Of a DNA stretch of 8,621 bases, positions 1 to 6,097 are shown piece by piece. The notes below the pieces were generated by a model. It saw nothing but the letters and a program-made list of their open reading frames with translations, was not told the origin of the DNA and did no database searches. Each line of letters starts with the position of its first letter. Within the stretch, counting starts at the first letter, position 1. Source of the DNA: Pseudomonadales bacterium (GTDB taxonomy: Bacteria; Pseudomonadota; Gammaproteobacteria; Pseudomonadales; UBA7239); contig JAGRJA010000276.1 of the NCBI GenBank assembly GCA_020443005.1, positions 1 to 8,621 on the forward strand, in the 5' to 3' direction. A program made the position numbers and the translations under genes.

Positions 1-1629
1 GACATTTCGCCATTGCAGCTTTTTCCAGCCGGCAAGAAAATACTCATTCTCTGCCATGTCACTGGCCGCAATACCGGTCGGGTTTTCCGTATCATCCTCC
101 ACAGCCGACCCCGCAAGTAACGAGGGCAGCGCCGAAAGCCGAAAAGCGGAAACCTCACCTTGCATCGTGACTTTTCCTTTACTGTCCTTGCCAGCCACCG
201 ACTGGAAACGGGTTTCAAGCGCAAGCTCACCTCCATCGACGCTGACATCGGCATAGCTAGCGATCAGGGGATTCAGCCAGGCCAATGGAAACCGTTGAAG
301 CCCGAGTGTCATATCCAGATTCATACTTTCAGGTTGAATGTTTCCATCGGCAGCGAGTATGGCTGCATTATTTATTTGCGAAACCAAATGCAATTCAAGC
401 GCCTCATCGGATGGCCAGTGAATGTTTTTCACAACAAATTCGTCAAGATCAACATCAAAGGGCCGCGTTCCGAGTTCACTGAAATACCAGGTAACAGCCG
501 TCTGACTGGCGTTGATTTCTCCAAGCCTCACAGAGAATGCGCTGCGCTGAGAGGAGGTGGGCTCTGGCCTTGCGATTTGCTCTCTCACCGGCTGTTGCGC
601 TGCTTCTTGCTTTGGCTCGACAGAAAACATTGACGGAAGGGAAACCGCTCCTGCCTTGCTCGAAGAGCCTATCGCAAGCCCGTCAAGCTTGATGGCAGCG
701 ATATCCAGCAGCATACTTTCTGTATCAAAGTTAATTGCTGAAAGTGTGAGTTCCTCGACAACCAGGCTGTCATGAAAACCGGGCCTGAACGACTCCGCCC
801 TGTTTTCGAGGTCGAGCTGTTTCAGTGAAACGCGAGTCGCCTGCACACGATAAAGCAATTCTTCAGCCCAGCTAACATGTATGACTCCCTGTGTTGACAG
901 ACAACCGCTTCGCAATCGAAAAGCAAGCGATGGTTCAAGGTATCGCCACGCTGTTTCAAGATTCAGGCATTGCAAATCAACTTTCACATCGGCGAAAGCA
1001 TCGTGAACAGACACCAGACCATCAATGGTAAGTTCGCCACCATCCTCATTTCTTACAAGCAGATGATAGGGCCTGCCTTCCGGGCTGCTCGTTGAAAACT
1101 CACGAATATCAACATCAAAACGGTTCAGTTCAACATGATAATTGGCCGGGTGGGAATAGTCGCTGAAAGAAAGTTTCCGCGACGAAAGAAACAAGCGTTT
1201 AATGATGATATCGACTGAGGCGGGTGAATTTTCGGGCTCATTTTTTGGCGAAAACTGTTTGGCGCGATAAGCGAGAATCTCCTCAAAATTCCACACACCC
1301 TCTGCAGTGATCACCGGATTCAGCTGAAGGCCATCAAGGCGGATGCTGTCAAATACCAGCGCCCCCCCAACGCTTTGCAGGGAGAGGTTCAGCGACAGCG
1401 CTTCAATGCCCCAGAAAATGGAATTATCGTCATTACGGTCATAGGCGTCATAAAGATAGACAGAAATCGAGAAGGGATTGAAACCCGCCATACGGTAATC
1501 GACTGTTCGCCCTGTCTGCTGCTCATAAAGCGCACCCAGACCGAAATAGAGCGCCGGGGTAATGACAAGAAACGAAATCGCAAGATAAACAACAAAAGAC
1601 CTGATCAGAAAGCGCAATATTTTTTTCAT
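1..1629 (-). CDS. DUF748 domain-containing AsmA-like envelope protein (3' end outside window)
   Basis: The visible 543 codons stay open from ATG to the window edge, so the C-terminus is missing. The protein starts with a lysine-rich MKK and one hydrophobic segment at about residues 7-30, which reads as an uncleaved inner-membrane anchor with the rest in the periplasm. The stretch at residues 50-120 (FNPFSISVYL, then SLNLSLQS, then IRLDGLQLNP, then a WNFEEIL element) has the layout of DUF748 proteins, relatives of AsmA. The rest is repetitive beta-rich sequence, as expected for long beta-groove proteins. AsmA-like proteins act in outer-membrane or lipid homeostasis, but DUF748 members lack a settled function. 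The start is the ATG in TAATG, sharing one base with the stop of the upstream gene. No good Shine-Dalgarno precedes it, so translation probably depends on coupling. Family assignment is by remembered motif pattern, not a search. Confidence 0.82.
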   Translation of the reverse strand, partial: MKKILRFLIRSFVVYLAISFLVITPALYFGLGALYEQQTGRTVDYRMAGFNPFSISVYLYDAYDRNDDNSIFWGIEALSLNLSLQSVGGALVFDSIRLDGLQLNPVITAEGVWNFEEILAYRAKQFSPKNEPENSPASVDIIIKRLFLSSRKLSFSDYSHPANYHVELNRFDVDIREFSTSSPEGRPYHLLVRNEDGGELTIDGLVSVHDAFADVKVDLQCLNLETAWRYLEPSLAFRLRSGCLSTQGVIHVSWAEELLYRVQATRVSLKQLDLENRAESFRPGFHDSLVVEELTLSAINFDTESMLLDIAAIKLDGLAIGSSSKAGAVSLPSMFSVEPKQEAAQQPVREQIARPEPTSSQRSAFSVRLGEINASQTAVTWYFSELGTRPFDVDLDEFVVKNIHWPSDEALELHLVSQINNAAILAADGNIQPESMNLDMTLGLQRFPLAWLNPLIASYADVSVDGGELALETRFQSVAGKDSKGKVTMQGEVSAFRLSALPSLLAGSAVEDDTENPTGIAASDMAENEYFLAGWKKLQWRNV

Positions 1630-2102
1630 TACAGCGCATCATATTCCAGGGCAAGTTTTGCCATTGCCTGATCCATCGCCGCTGTTTTGTCGGCAATCGC
1701 CATCAGGCTCTCGGCCCTTGAACGATATACATCCTCCCCAAACAGCTTCTTTTCCACAGCCGATTCGAACAAGGGCAAATACCCGATGATTTGTTGCCGG
1801 ATAATACCTCTCTCCAGCGGATGCTGGGAACCCAGTAAACACAAACGGTATATATGCAGACTGAATATCTGAAAAATGATTTCTTCCACAGGCAAACCAC
1901 GAACCAGCAATTGCAGTGCTTTCCTTACAAGTTTCCTGTCCATCAGACTTTCGATAGCAATCACTTCGTTGGCCAACAGAATGTACTGCTGCACCACCTC
2001 GTCCTGCAAACACAATAACTCTTGTTCGTTCAGTATATCTTTCGCTATTGCAAGGTAGGCAATCAACAACATTTGCAAATGTTTTTCTGAAACTTCAGAC
2101 AT
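1629..2102 (-). CDS. Hypothetical helical protein, 157 residues
   Basis: I do not recognise this protein. It begins MSEVSEKHLQ and looks mostly alpha-helical, with many Leu, Ile, Glu and Gln and few Gly or Pro. It has no signal peptide, no clear transmembrane helix and no metal motif; its two or three cysteines are scattered. It is probably cytoplasmic and could be a helical bundle or an adaptor. The ATG is preceded by GGAG with 7 nt spacing, which supports the start. It follows the cytochrome c gene after 43 nt, and its TAA stop overlaps the ATG of the DUF748 gene as TAATG, so the two are very likely co-translated. Overlapping frames in the same interval lack such signals. I am confident that it is a gene and have no evidence for its function. 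Confidence 0.8.
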   Translation of the reverse strand: MSEVSEKHLQMLLIAYLAIAKDILNEQELLCLQDEVVQQYILLANEVIAIESLMDRKLVRKALQLLVRGLPVEEIIFQIFSLHIYRLCLLGSQHPLERGIIRQQIIGYLPLFESAVEKKLFGEDVYRSRAESLMAIADKTAAMDQAMAKLALEYDAL

Positions 2103-2109
2103 GCATCAT

Positions 2110-2113
2110 CTCC
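2110..2113 (-). promoter_or_regulatory. Ribosome binding site of the 157-residue gene
   Basis: On the minus strand GGAG lies 7 nt before the ATG at 2102-2100. Two further ATG triplets sit between them but are out of frame with the long reading frame, so this site selects the 2102 start. Confidence 0.6.
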
Positions 2114-2145
2114 AAAACGATCAACATTCTTCTGCCCGCATCACA

Positions 2146-2607
2146 TTATTCATCAACCAATGTGCCTTCTTCATTTTCGAGCGAATCGACAAAATTGACC
2201 AGCGTCCATATCTGGTCCTCATCGAGTTCCTCACCAAAAGCCGGCATATCACCCTTGCCGTTGGCGATCTTCCAGGCAAAAGTTCCCTCACTTTGCTTGC
2301 CCGCCAGTTTCAGCAGGTTTGCCGGCTGGTTATCAAGCGCCAGACCGACGATGCCATTGCCCTCACCCCAATACCCATGACAGACAAGACAATGTTTATC
2401 GAACAGTGATTTTCCCTGCATAACAGAACCGACATCATAACGAATCGGATTCTCTTGCCGCCTTGCCTCTTCCGGCACATTCCAGCCATCATCCATTCCG
2501 GCAAACTGAACGCCCGCATCACCCTCTTCCACGCCGGCAAATAGCGGAAAGGGGCCAAGGAACATCACACTGAACAGAACAACGAGGGTTTTTCCGATCG
2601 CTTTCAT
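2146..2607 (-). CDS. Periplasmic monohaem cytochrome c (class I type)
   Basis: This 153-residue precursor starts with a signal peptide: MKAIGK, a hydrophobic core at about residues 7-23, and probable cleavage after Ala24 (PLFA-GVE). The mature protein has one covalent haem motif, Cys73-Leu-Val-Cys76-His77, followed by GYWGEGNGIVG. Met121 in GDMPAFGEEL is the likely distal haem ligand. This order (CxxCH, then a Met-Pro segment, then an aromatic C-terminal helix, here QIWTLVNFVDSL) is typical of class I cytochromes c that shuttle electrons in the periplasm. The residues between signal and haem (25-65) form a longer acidic lead than in minimal cytochrome c. The frame extends 22 codons upstream to 2673, but that leader would bury the signal peptide and an AGGA lies just before the inner ATG. 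Redox partner unknown; no oxidase or reductase lies adjacent. Confidence 0.92.
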   Translation of the reverse strand: MKAIGKTLVVLFSVMFLGPFPLFAGVEEGDAGVQFAGMDDGWNVPEEARRQENPIRYDVGSVMQGKSLFDKHCLVCHGYWGEGNGIVGLALDNQPANLLKLAGKQSEGTFAWKIANGKGDMPAFGEELDEDQIWTLVNFVDSLENEEGTLVDE

Positions 2608-2610
2608 TTT

Positions 2611-2614
2611 TCCT
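2611..2614 (-). promoter_or_regulatory. Probable ribosome binding site of the cytochrome c gene
   Basis: AGGA ends only 3 nt before the ATG at 2607-2605, within an A-rich stretch. The spacing is shorter than ideal. Together with the signal peptide starting at this ATG, it favours this start over the in-frame one at 2673. Confidence 0.45.
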
Positions 2615-2683
2615 GCACCTGTTTTCAAATTTTTATCGCACTTCACCCGGGCATCTTCTGACCAGGACAACATTCTGCTTCCA

Positions 2684-3622
2684 CTATACCTGCCTGTTTT
2701 CCCAACCGGAAGGCGTCAACATAAAACGCCGGTTTTCAATGTAAACCCCCGACTCCAGGTATAACTCTACAACAGTTAATGGCAATGACTCACGCCTTTC
2801 AGAAAGATAGTCTGGCAATTCTTCCGTTTCGAGAACAAGCCATAATCCCCCATGTTTCTCACTGAACGCTTTTCGCGAAAACCATTGGCTTTTTTGCAAT
2901 ACCAGCCAGCGTTGTTCACCTCCGGAAAAGTGCCGGTTTTCCAGCAAGTCCAGAAACGCCGAAACTTCCATCCACACACCTTGTTCGCACTGCTCGTTGA
3001 CATAAGCAGGCAAGGTCAGGGGACGGCGATAGGGCTGAAACAAATACCCCTTGAACACCAGTTGATGGCTGACAGAAGTAATGCCTTTGTCTCTCAGCAG
3101 GCGTTCTGCTGCAGGATGTTCGGAAAGCCTGATTTGCCTTTTCATGATATTCGTATACTTCTTTTCAAGGCGATCCGAACGGTTCGGACCAAACCATTGG
3201 CTGGTACCCGCATCTTTTTCAGTATTCGTCTTCTGACCAAGATAAAATTTTACAGCCAACTCCTGATGAAAGTGGCAACCGCGTTTTTTATCAAATACCA
3301 GCACATCAAACTCACCAATGGTTTCACCCTGATCAAAAACCTGCAAGTTTCTCTCCACCAGTTCAAACCGCGGGTGCCATTCCAGATAAAAACACCAGAG
3401 ATTTTCAAAATAAGGCCCCAAAAATCGGCTCGATGTATTTTTTTCCAAATAATCCTTGAGAGACAGCGGGTCACTGTCCAGCACAGAAAGCCATTCAGCC
3501 AACCGTTCATCCCCGTCATGCGCTGCCTGAAAAACAGCTAACGGAGCATTCAGCATCGAAGGGCTTTTAATCACCCAGGCGAGATCGGCAACAACGGCAT
3601 GATGATAGGGAAAAGCTTTCAT
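2684..3622 (-). CDS. DUF1853 family protein, possible PD-(D/E)XK-like fold
   Basis: The 312-residue protein matches the DUF1853 pattern as I remember it. It has DLAWVIKSP near residue 13, LGPYFENLWCFYL at 68-80, ERNLQV at 90-95, GEFDVLVFD at 103-111, a HQELAVKFYL block at 119-128, WFGPNRSDRLEKK at 143-155 and KGYLFQP at 191-197. The Asp106, Glu121 and Lys125 arrangement (D, then E-x3-K after a short hairpin) resembles the active-site layout of restriction-endonuclease-like folds; this is an inference, and nuclease activity is not shown. There is no signal peptide, so it is probably cytoplasmic. Its ATG overlaps the upstream TANGO2-family stop as ATGA with only a weak Shine-Dalgarno (GGCGA), so it is likely translated by coupling. 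It ends with TAG 76 nt before the cytochrome c ATG. The function of the family is unknown to me. Confidence 0.85.
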   Translation of the reverse strand: MKAFPYHHAVVADLAWVIKSPSMLNAPLAVFQAAHDGDERLAEWLSVLDSDPLSLKDYLEKNTSSRFLGPYFENLWCFYLEWHPRFELVERNLQVFDQGETIGEFDVLVFDKKRGCHFHQELAVKFYLGQKTNTEKDAGTSQWFGPNRSDRLEKKYTNIMKRQIRLSEHPAAERLLRDKGITSVSHQLVFKGYLFQPYRRPLTLPAYVNEQCEQGVWMEVSAFLDLLENRHFSGGEQRWLVLQKSQWFSRKAFSEKHGGLWLVLETEELPDYLSERRESLPLTVVELYLESGVYIENRRFMLTPSGWENRQV

Positions 3623-4413
3623 TCGCCAAGACCACTTGCGTCTTTACCCAGAATAAAGCGTTGCAGGTTTTCCTGCTCGCCATCGACAGACCAGTTCTCC
3701 TCGGTTATCGCCAACCCGCCATCGACCTCAAAAATAACACTGGTGGTATTGCGCGTTCCATAACGCTCACCGAGTATGAAACAGGGTGACAGAAAGTGCT
3801 CAAGCTGCTGTCCAATACCGGTATCCGGTAACAACGCCGCCTCAACAGGCTCACGATCCCGTAATACCGCTGTCAAATGTTCGTGCCTGATCACAGGCTG
3901 CTGCATCAATGCCCCCAGCTTTTTTCCTGCCTTCAGGTTTTTTGGCCAGGGTGTATCGAGTAGATGATTGCTCAGTGTATAAATTCCCGGCTCAAGGGCT
4001 CGGGCCTTTTTCTCCCTGTTGGAGTAGTAGGCCAGAACTTGAGCATCGTAGACAAGCAGATTGAAGCCCCTGTACTGATCGCTGACGGCAGCAATCGCTG
4101 AAAGATATTCCCGGCTCGGCATATCTCCTGCAAGAAAACCGGCCGGCAACTTACCCCGTGAAACAAATTCCTTCTCGCCGTCAACAAGCTCACCTTCAGG
4201 CTCACGAAAATTGGTAACAGCACTCCAGCGTCCACGCTCACTCACACCCATCCAGGTACCACCCTGTTCAAGGTCCCTGCCTGCAAACAGCTGTGGCACA
4301 TCGGGCCACGGGGCCAGTGTTTGTGTCGGTCGATGGTGGAATTCATCGCGGTTGGCCACGACCAACAGCGGATAGGCAGGATGAACACGGTAGGCAAGGG
4401 CTATCAGGCACAT
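3619..4413 (-). CDS. NRDE family protein, TANGO2/HtpA-like
   Basis: The protein has 264 residues. It opens with MCLIALAYRVHP and carries the family signature Asn-Arg-Asp-Glu at residues 21-24, followed by FHHRPT, LAPWP and a FAGRDLEQGGTWMG segment. A later NHLLDTPWPK segment is also typical. This is the NRDE/TANGO2 family, whose length is close to 260 residues, so the gene looks complete. Cys2 lies directly after the initiator Met, as in N-terminal nucleophile hydrolases, but catalysis is not established. Animal and Shewanella members have been linked to haem trafficking, the latter to cytochrome c formation, which is notable given hemF upstream and a cytochrome c downstream. The start has no evident Shine-Dalgarno, but MCLI is the usual N-terminus of the family. 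The last four bases overlap the start of the DUF1853 gene. Confidence 0.92.
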   Translation of the reverse strand: MCLIALAYRVHPAYPLLVVANRDEFHHRPTQTLAPWPDVPQLFAGRDLEQGGTWMGVSERGRWSAVTNFREPEGELVDGEKEFVSRGKLPAGFLAGDMPSREYLSAIAAVSDQYRGFNLLVYDAQVLAYYSNREKKARALEPGIYTLSNHLLDTPWPKNLKAGKKLGALMQQPVIRHEHLTAVLRDREPVEAALLPDTGIGQQLEHFLSPCFILGERYGTRNTTSVIFEVDGGLAITEENWSVDGEQENLQRFILGKDASGLGE

Positions 4414-4427
4414 GGGTCTATCAAATT

Positions 4428-4440
4428 AATGTTCAACATT
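4428..4440. promoter_or_regulatory. Perfect 13-bp palindrome before the TANGO2-family gene
   Basis: AATGTT-C-AACATT is a perfect 6+1+6 inverted repeat ending 15 nt before the ATG at 4413. It could be a repressor operator or a small RNA hairpin hiding the start region. AT-rich palindromes of this size can also occur by chance, and I recognise no regulator consensus. Confidence 0.3.
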
Positions 4441-4485
4441 TTCAGCCTTGATGCAGACCATTTTTTCCGGCATTAACCGGCACCA

Positions 4486-4518
4486 CAGATTGGGCTTTGA
4501 CATCAAGCCACCAATCTG
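4486..4518. other. Intergenic stem-loop between hemF and the TANGO2-family gene
   Basis: CAGATTGG (4486-4493) pairs perfectly with CCAATCTG (4511-4518). A further GCTT/AAGC stem lies inside, giving about 12 bp with a two-base bulge and a 7-nt loop. Neither strand shows a T-tract directly after it, so it is not a standard intrinsic terminator. Just downstream in the sense direction lies a smaller CCGG-CATTAA-CCGG repeat (4467-4480). It could protect the hemF mRNA 3' end, attenuate readthrough, or act in the leader of the next gene. The 132-nt gap otherwise shows no clear promoter to me. Confidence 0.45.
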
Positions 4519-4545
4519 AAAGACACTCTTCAGGCCAAAACAGGC

Positions 4546-5460
4546 TCACTGGCCCTTCAGCCAATCCCTCGGTTTCAGAAAGTCGGTATAGAGCATTTCT
4601 TCCCGGCTACCCGGGTCCGGCTTCCAGTCATAGCCCCATTTCACTTCCGGAGGCAGGGACATCAGGATAGACTCGGTGCGCCCACCGGTTTGCAAGCCGA
4701 ACAGTGTACCCCGGTCAAACACCAGGTTGAACTCGACATAACGACCTCGTCGATAGAGCTGGAAGTCCTTTTGCTGCTGGTCAAAAGCCATCGACTTGCG
4801 CTTTTCGACAATCGGCACATAGGCATCGCAGTAACTGTCACCAACAGCCCTCAGGAAAGCAAAACTTTTTTCAAAACCCCAGTCATTCAGGTCATCAAAA
4901 AACAAACCGCCAACGCCACGGGTTTCATGGCGGTGTTTGAGAAAAAAATAGTCATCGCACCATTGTTTATAGCGGGAGTAAACATCCTCGCCAAAAGGCA
5001 GGCAGGCATCGTGCGCTGTCTGGTGCCAGAAAACACAATCTTCTTCAAAAGGGTAGTAGGGTGTCAGGTCGTAACCGCCACCAAACCACCAGACTGGCTC
5101 CTCGCCGGACTTTTCAGCGATAAAGAAACGGACATTGGCGTGAGAAGTGGGTACAAAGGGGTTATCCGGGTGAATAACCAGCGAAACCCCAACCGCCTCA
5201 AAATCACGACCTTGCAGTTCCGGGCGCTGCGCGGTGGCCGAAGCCGGCAACTGATTGCCATACACATGCGAGAAATTCACACCACCCTTTTCAATCACCG
5301 CACCCTTTGCCAACACCCGTGTACGGCCACCGCCGCCCTGCTCGCGCTGCCAGTTATCCTCGACAAACCTGCCCACGCCATCAACTGTTTCAAGCCTGCT
5401 GCAGATCGCATCCTGCAATTCCAGCAAATAGTTCTTTACGACCGTGATATCCGGTTTCAT
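4546..5460 (-). CDS. hemF: Oxygen-dependent coproporphyrinogen III oxidase
   Basis: HemF uses O2 to oxidatively decarboxylate coproporphyrinogen III to protoporphyrinogen IX in cytoplasmic haem synthesis. The 304 residues match the usual length of about 300. Clear family blocks are WQREQGGGGRTRVL (37-50), EKGGVNFSHVYG (57-68), HPDNPFVPTSHANVRFF (97-113), WWFGGGYDLTPYYP (124-137), KHRHETRGVGGLFFDDL (175-191) and the C-terminal GRYVEFNLVFDRGTLFGLQTGG stretch. Histidines 97, 107, 146 and 176 correspond to the conserved set assigned to metal binding or catalysis. The frame extends 9 codons further to a TTG at 5487. I chose the ATG at 5460 because GGGGA lies 6 nt before it and homologues begin near here. 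It follows a terminator, so it probably has its own promoter, though I find no convincing -35/-10 pair. Confidence 0.97.
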   Translation of the reverse strand: MKPDITVVKNYLLELQDAICSRLETVDGVGRFVEDNWQREQGGGGRTRVLAKGAVIEKGGVNFSHVYGNQLPASATAQRPELQGRDFEAVGVSLVIHPDNPFVPTSHANVRFFIAEKSGEEPVWWFGGGYDLTPYYPFEEDCVFWHQTAHDACLPFGEDVYSRYKQWCDDYFFLKHRHETRGVGGLFFDDLNDWGFEKSFAFLRAVGDSYCDAYVPIVEKRKSMAFDQQQKDFQLYRRGRYVEFNLVFDRGTLFGLQTGGRTESILMSLPPEVKWGYDWKPDPGSREEMLYTDFLKPRDWLKGQ

Positions 5461-5466
5461 TTCAGA

Positions 5467-5471
5467 TCCCC
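5467..5471 (-). promoter_or_regulatory. Ribosome binding site of hemF
   Basis: GGGGA on the minus strand, 6 nt before the ATG at 5460-5458. It falls inside the longer TTG-started reading frame and argues for the shorter product. Confidence 0.55.
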
Positions 5472-5499
5472 GTTCTCGATAAAGCAATCATCACAAACT

Positions 5500-5519
5500 C
5501 CCGAACGCCCTGCTTCGGG
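5500..5519. promoter_or_regulatory. Inverted repeat in the hemF upstream region
   Basis: CCCGAA (5500-5505) and TTCGGG (5514-5519) form a perfect 6-bp inverted repeat with an 8-nt centre, 40-60 bp before the hemF ATG. It could be an operator or a leader hairpin. No T-tract follows in the sense direction, so it is not an obvious terminator. I do not match it to a known regulator. Confidence 0.25.
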
Positions 5520-5568
5520 GCTGTAATCCAAAAACACAAACATCACCCCATTCGGACTCGGCACTCCG

Positions 5569-5598
5569 AAAAAAACCCGTTGCGGGTGACAACGGGTT
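5569..5598 (-). terminator. Intrinsic terminator after the PPOX-family gene
   Basis: On the minus strand AACCCGTTG and CAACGGGTT form a perfect 9-bp stem around a 7-nt loop, and the 3' arm runs into seven consecutive T residues. It begins about 46 nt after the stop of the PPOX-family gene. This is a textbook rho-independent terminator, and it separates the indolepyruvate oxidoreductase operon from hemF. Confidence 0.88.
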
Positions 5599-5644
5599 CC
5601 GGGTTTCAATGCTGGACGCCAGTGTGCAGAAAGACAAGGTGCTT

Positions 5645-6097
5645 TCAGTCACGCGTAATGCCAATGTTTTCCGGTTTACCATCATCAGAGTGAACATACT
5701 CGGCCCGCACACGGGTTGGTTTTACGGTAAAGGTAATACGCTCATCGCCCGGCTGGTCAAACGGGTATTCATCCTGGTTCATGTATTTTTTGGCAACAGA
5801 ATTGATAAATTTACGATCCTTGTCCTCTTCAATCTCGACGGTGCCGCGAATCTCAAGATAACGCCACGGGTTTTCGGGGTCTGCAATACACAAGGCCACG
5901 CGCTGGTCATTGGCAAGGTTCTTGTATTTTTGACGCGCTTTCAGTGTACTGAAGCGAACAAATTCTCCATCCCACACAAAAGCGACCGTATTGTTGGCCA
6001 GACTGCCATTCGGCATAACCATCGCTACATTGGCGTAGTTCTTGCCTTTTACAATGTCATAATGTGACTCGGGTATTACATCAGGAAGCGTTGGCAT
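5645..6097 (-). CDS. Pyridoxamine 5'-phosphate oxidase-family split-barrel protein (flavin/F420-type)
   Basis: The 150 residues fit the small split beta-barrel flavin reductase and PPOX superfamily. Typical elements are a first strand pair with NVAMVMPNGSLANNTVAFVW (23-42), FVRFSTLKARQKYKNLANDQRVAL (46-69), with basic residues where the flavin or F420 phosphate binds in relatives, and DPENPWRYLEIRGTVE (73-88). The layout resembles proteins labelled PPOX-class F420-dependent oxidoreductases. F420 is not generally made by gammaproteobacteria, so FMN, FAD or another ligand is more likely here; no residue settles this. There is no signal peptide. The ATG is preceded by AGGAG at 6 nt, and the gene overlaps the 3' end of the indolepyruvate oxidoreductase by 17 nt in another frame, so the two are probably co-translated. 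A strong terminator follows it. Confidence 0.85.
   Translation of the reverse strand: MPTLPDVIPESHYDIVKGKNYANVAMVMPNGSLANNTVAFVWDGEFVRFSTLKARQKYKNLANDQRVALCIADPENPWRYLEIRGTVEIEEDKDRKFINSVAKKYMNQDEYPFDQPGDERITFTVKPTRVRAEYVHSDDGKPENIGITRD

Noticed and set aside
160..633. Plus-strand reading frame of 157 codons
   Set aside because: Antisense to the DUF748 gene, which is open across the whole interval with a consistent beta-rich product.
2608..2673. 22-residue N-terminal extension of the cytochrome c
   Set aside because: It would place a charged leader before the signal peptide, and the inner ATG has its own AGGA.
2852..3541. Plus-strand reading frame of 229 codons
   Set aside because: Antisense shadow of the DUF1853 gene; no recognisable motif, and the opposite strand carries clear family blocks.
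4497..4506. TTGA-CA-TCAA, resembling an FNR/Anr box
   Set aside because: The spacer is too short for the TTGAT-N4-ATCAA consensus, and the sequence is explained as the tip of the stem-loop.
5461..5487. TTG start giving a hemF product longer by 9 residues
   Set aside because: The inner ATG has a well-placed GGGGA, and the extension is not part of the usual HemF N-terminus.
4690..5526. Long plus-strand reading frame of 278 codons opposite hemF
   Set aside because: It lies antisense to an unmistakable hemF, and its translation shows no domain features.
5491..5712. Minus-strand frame of 73 codons between hemF and the PPOX-family gene
   Set aside because: It overlaps the PPOX-family 3' end and the intrinsic terminator; its translation has no protein-like pattern.
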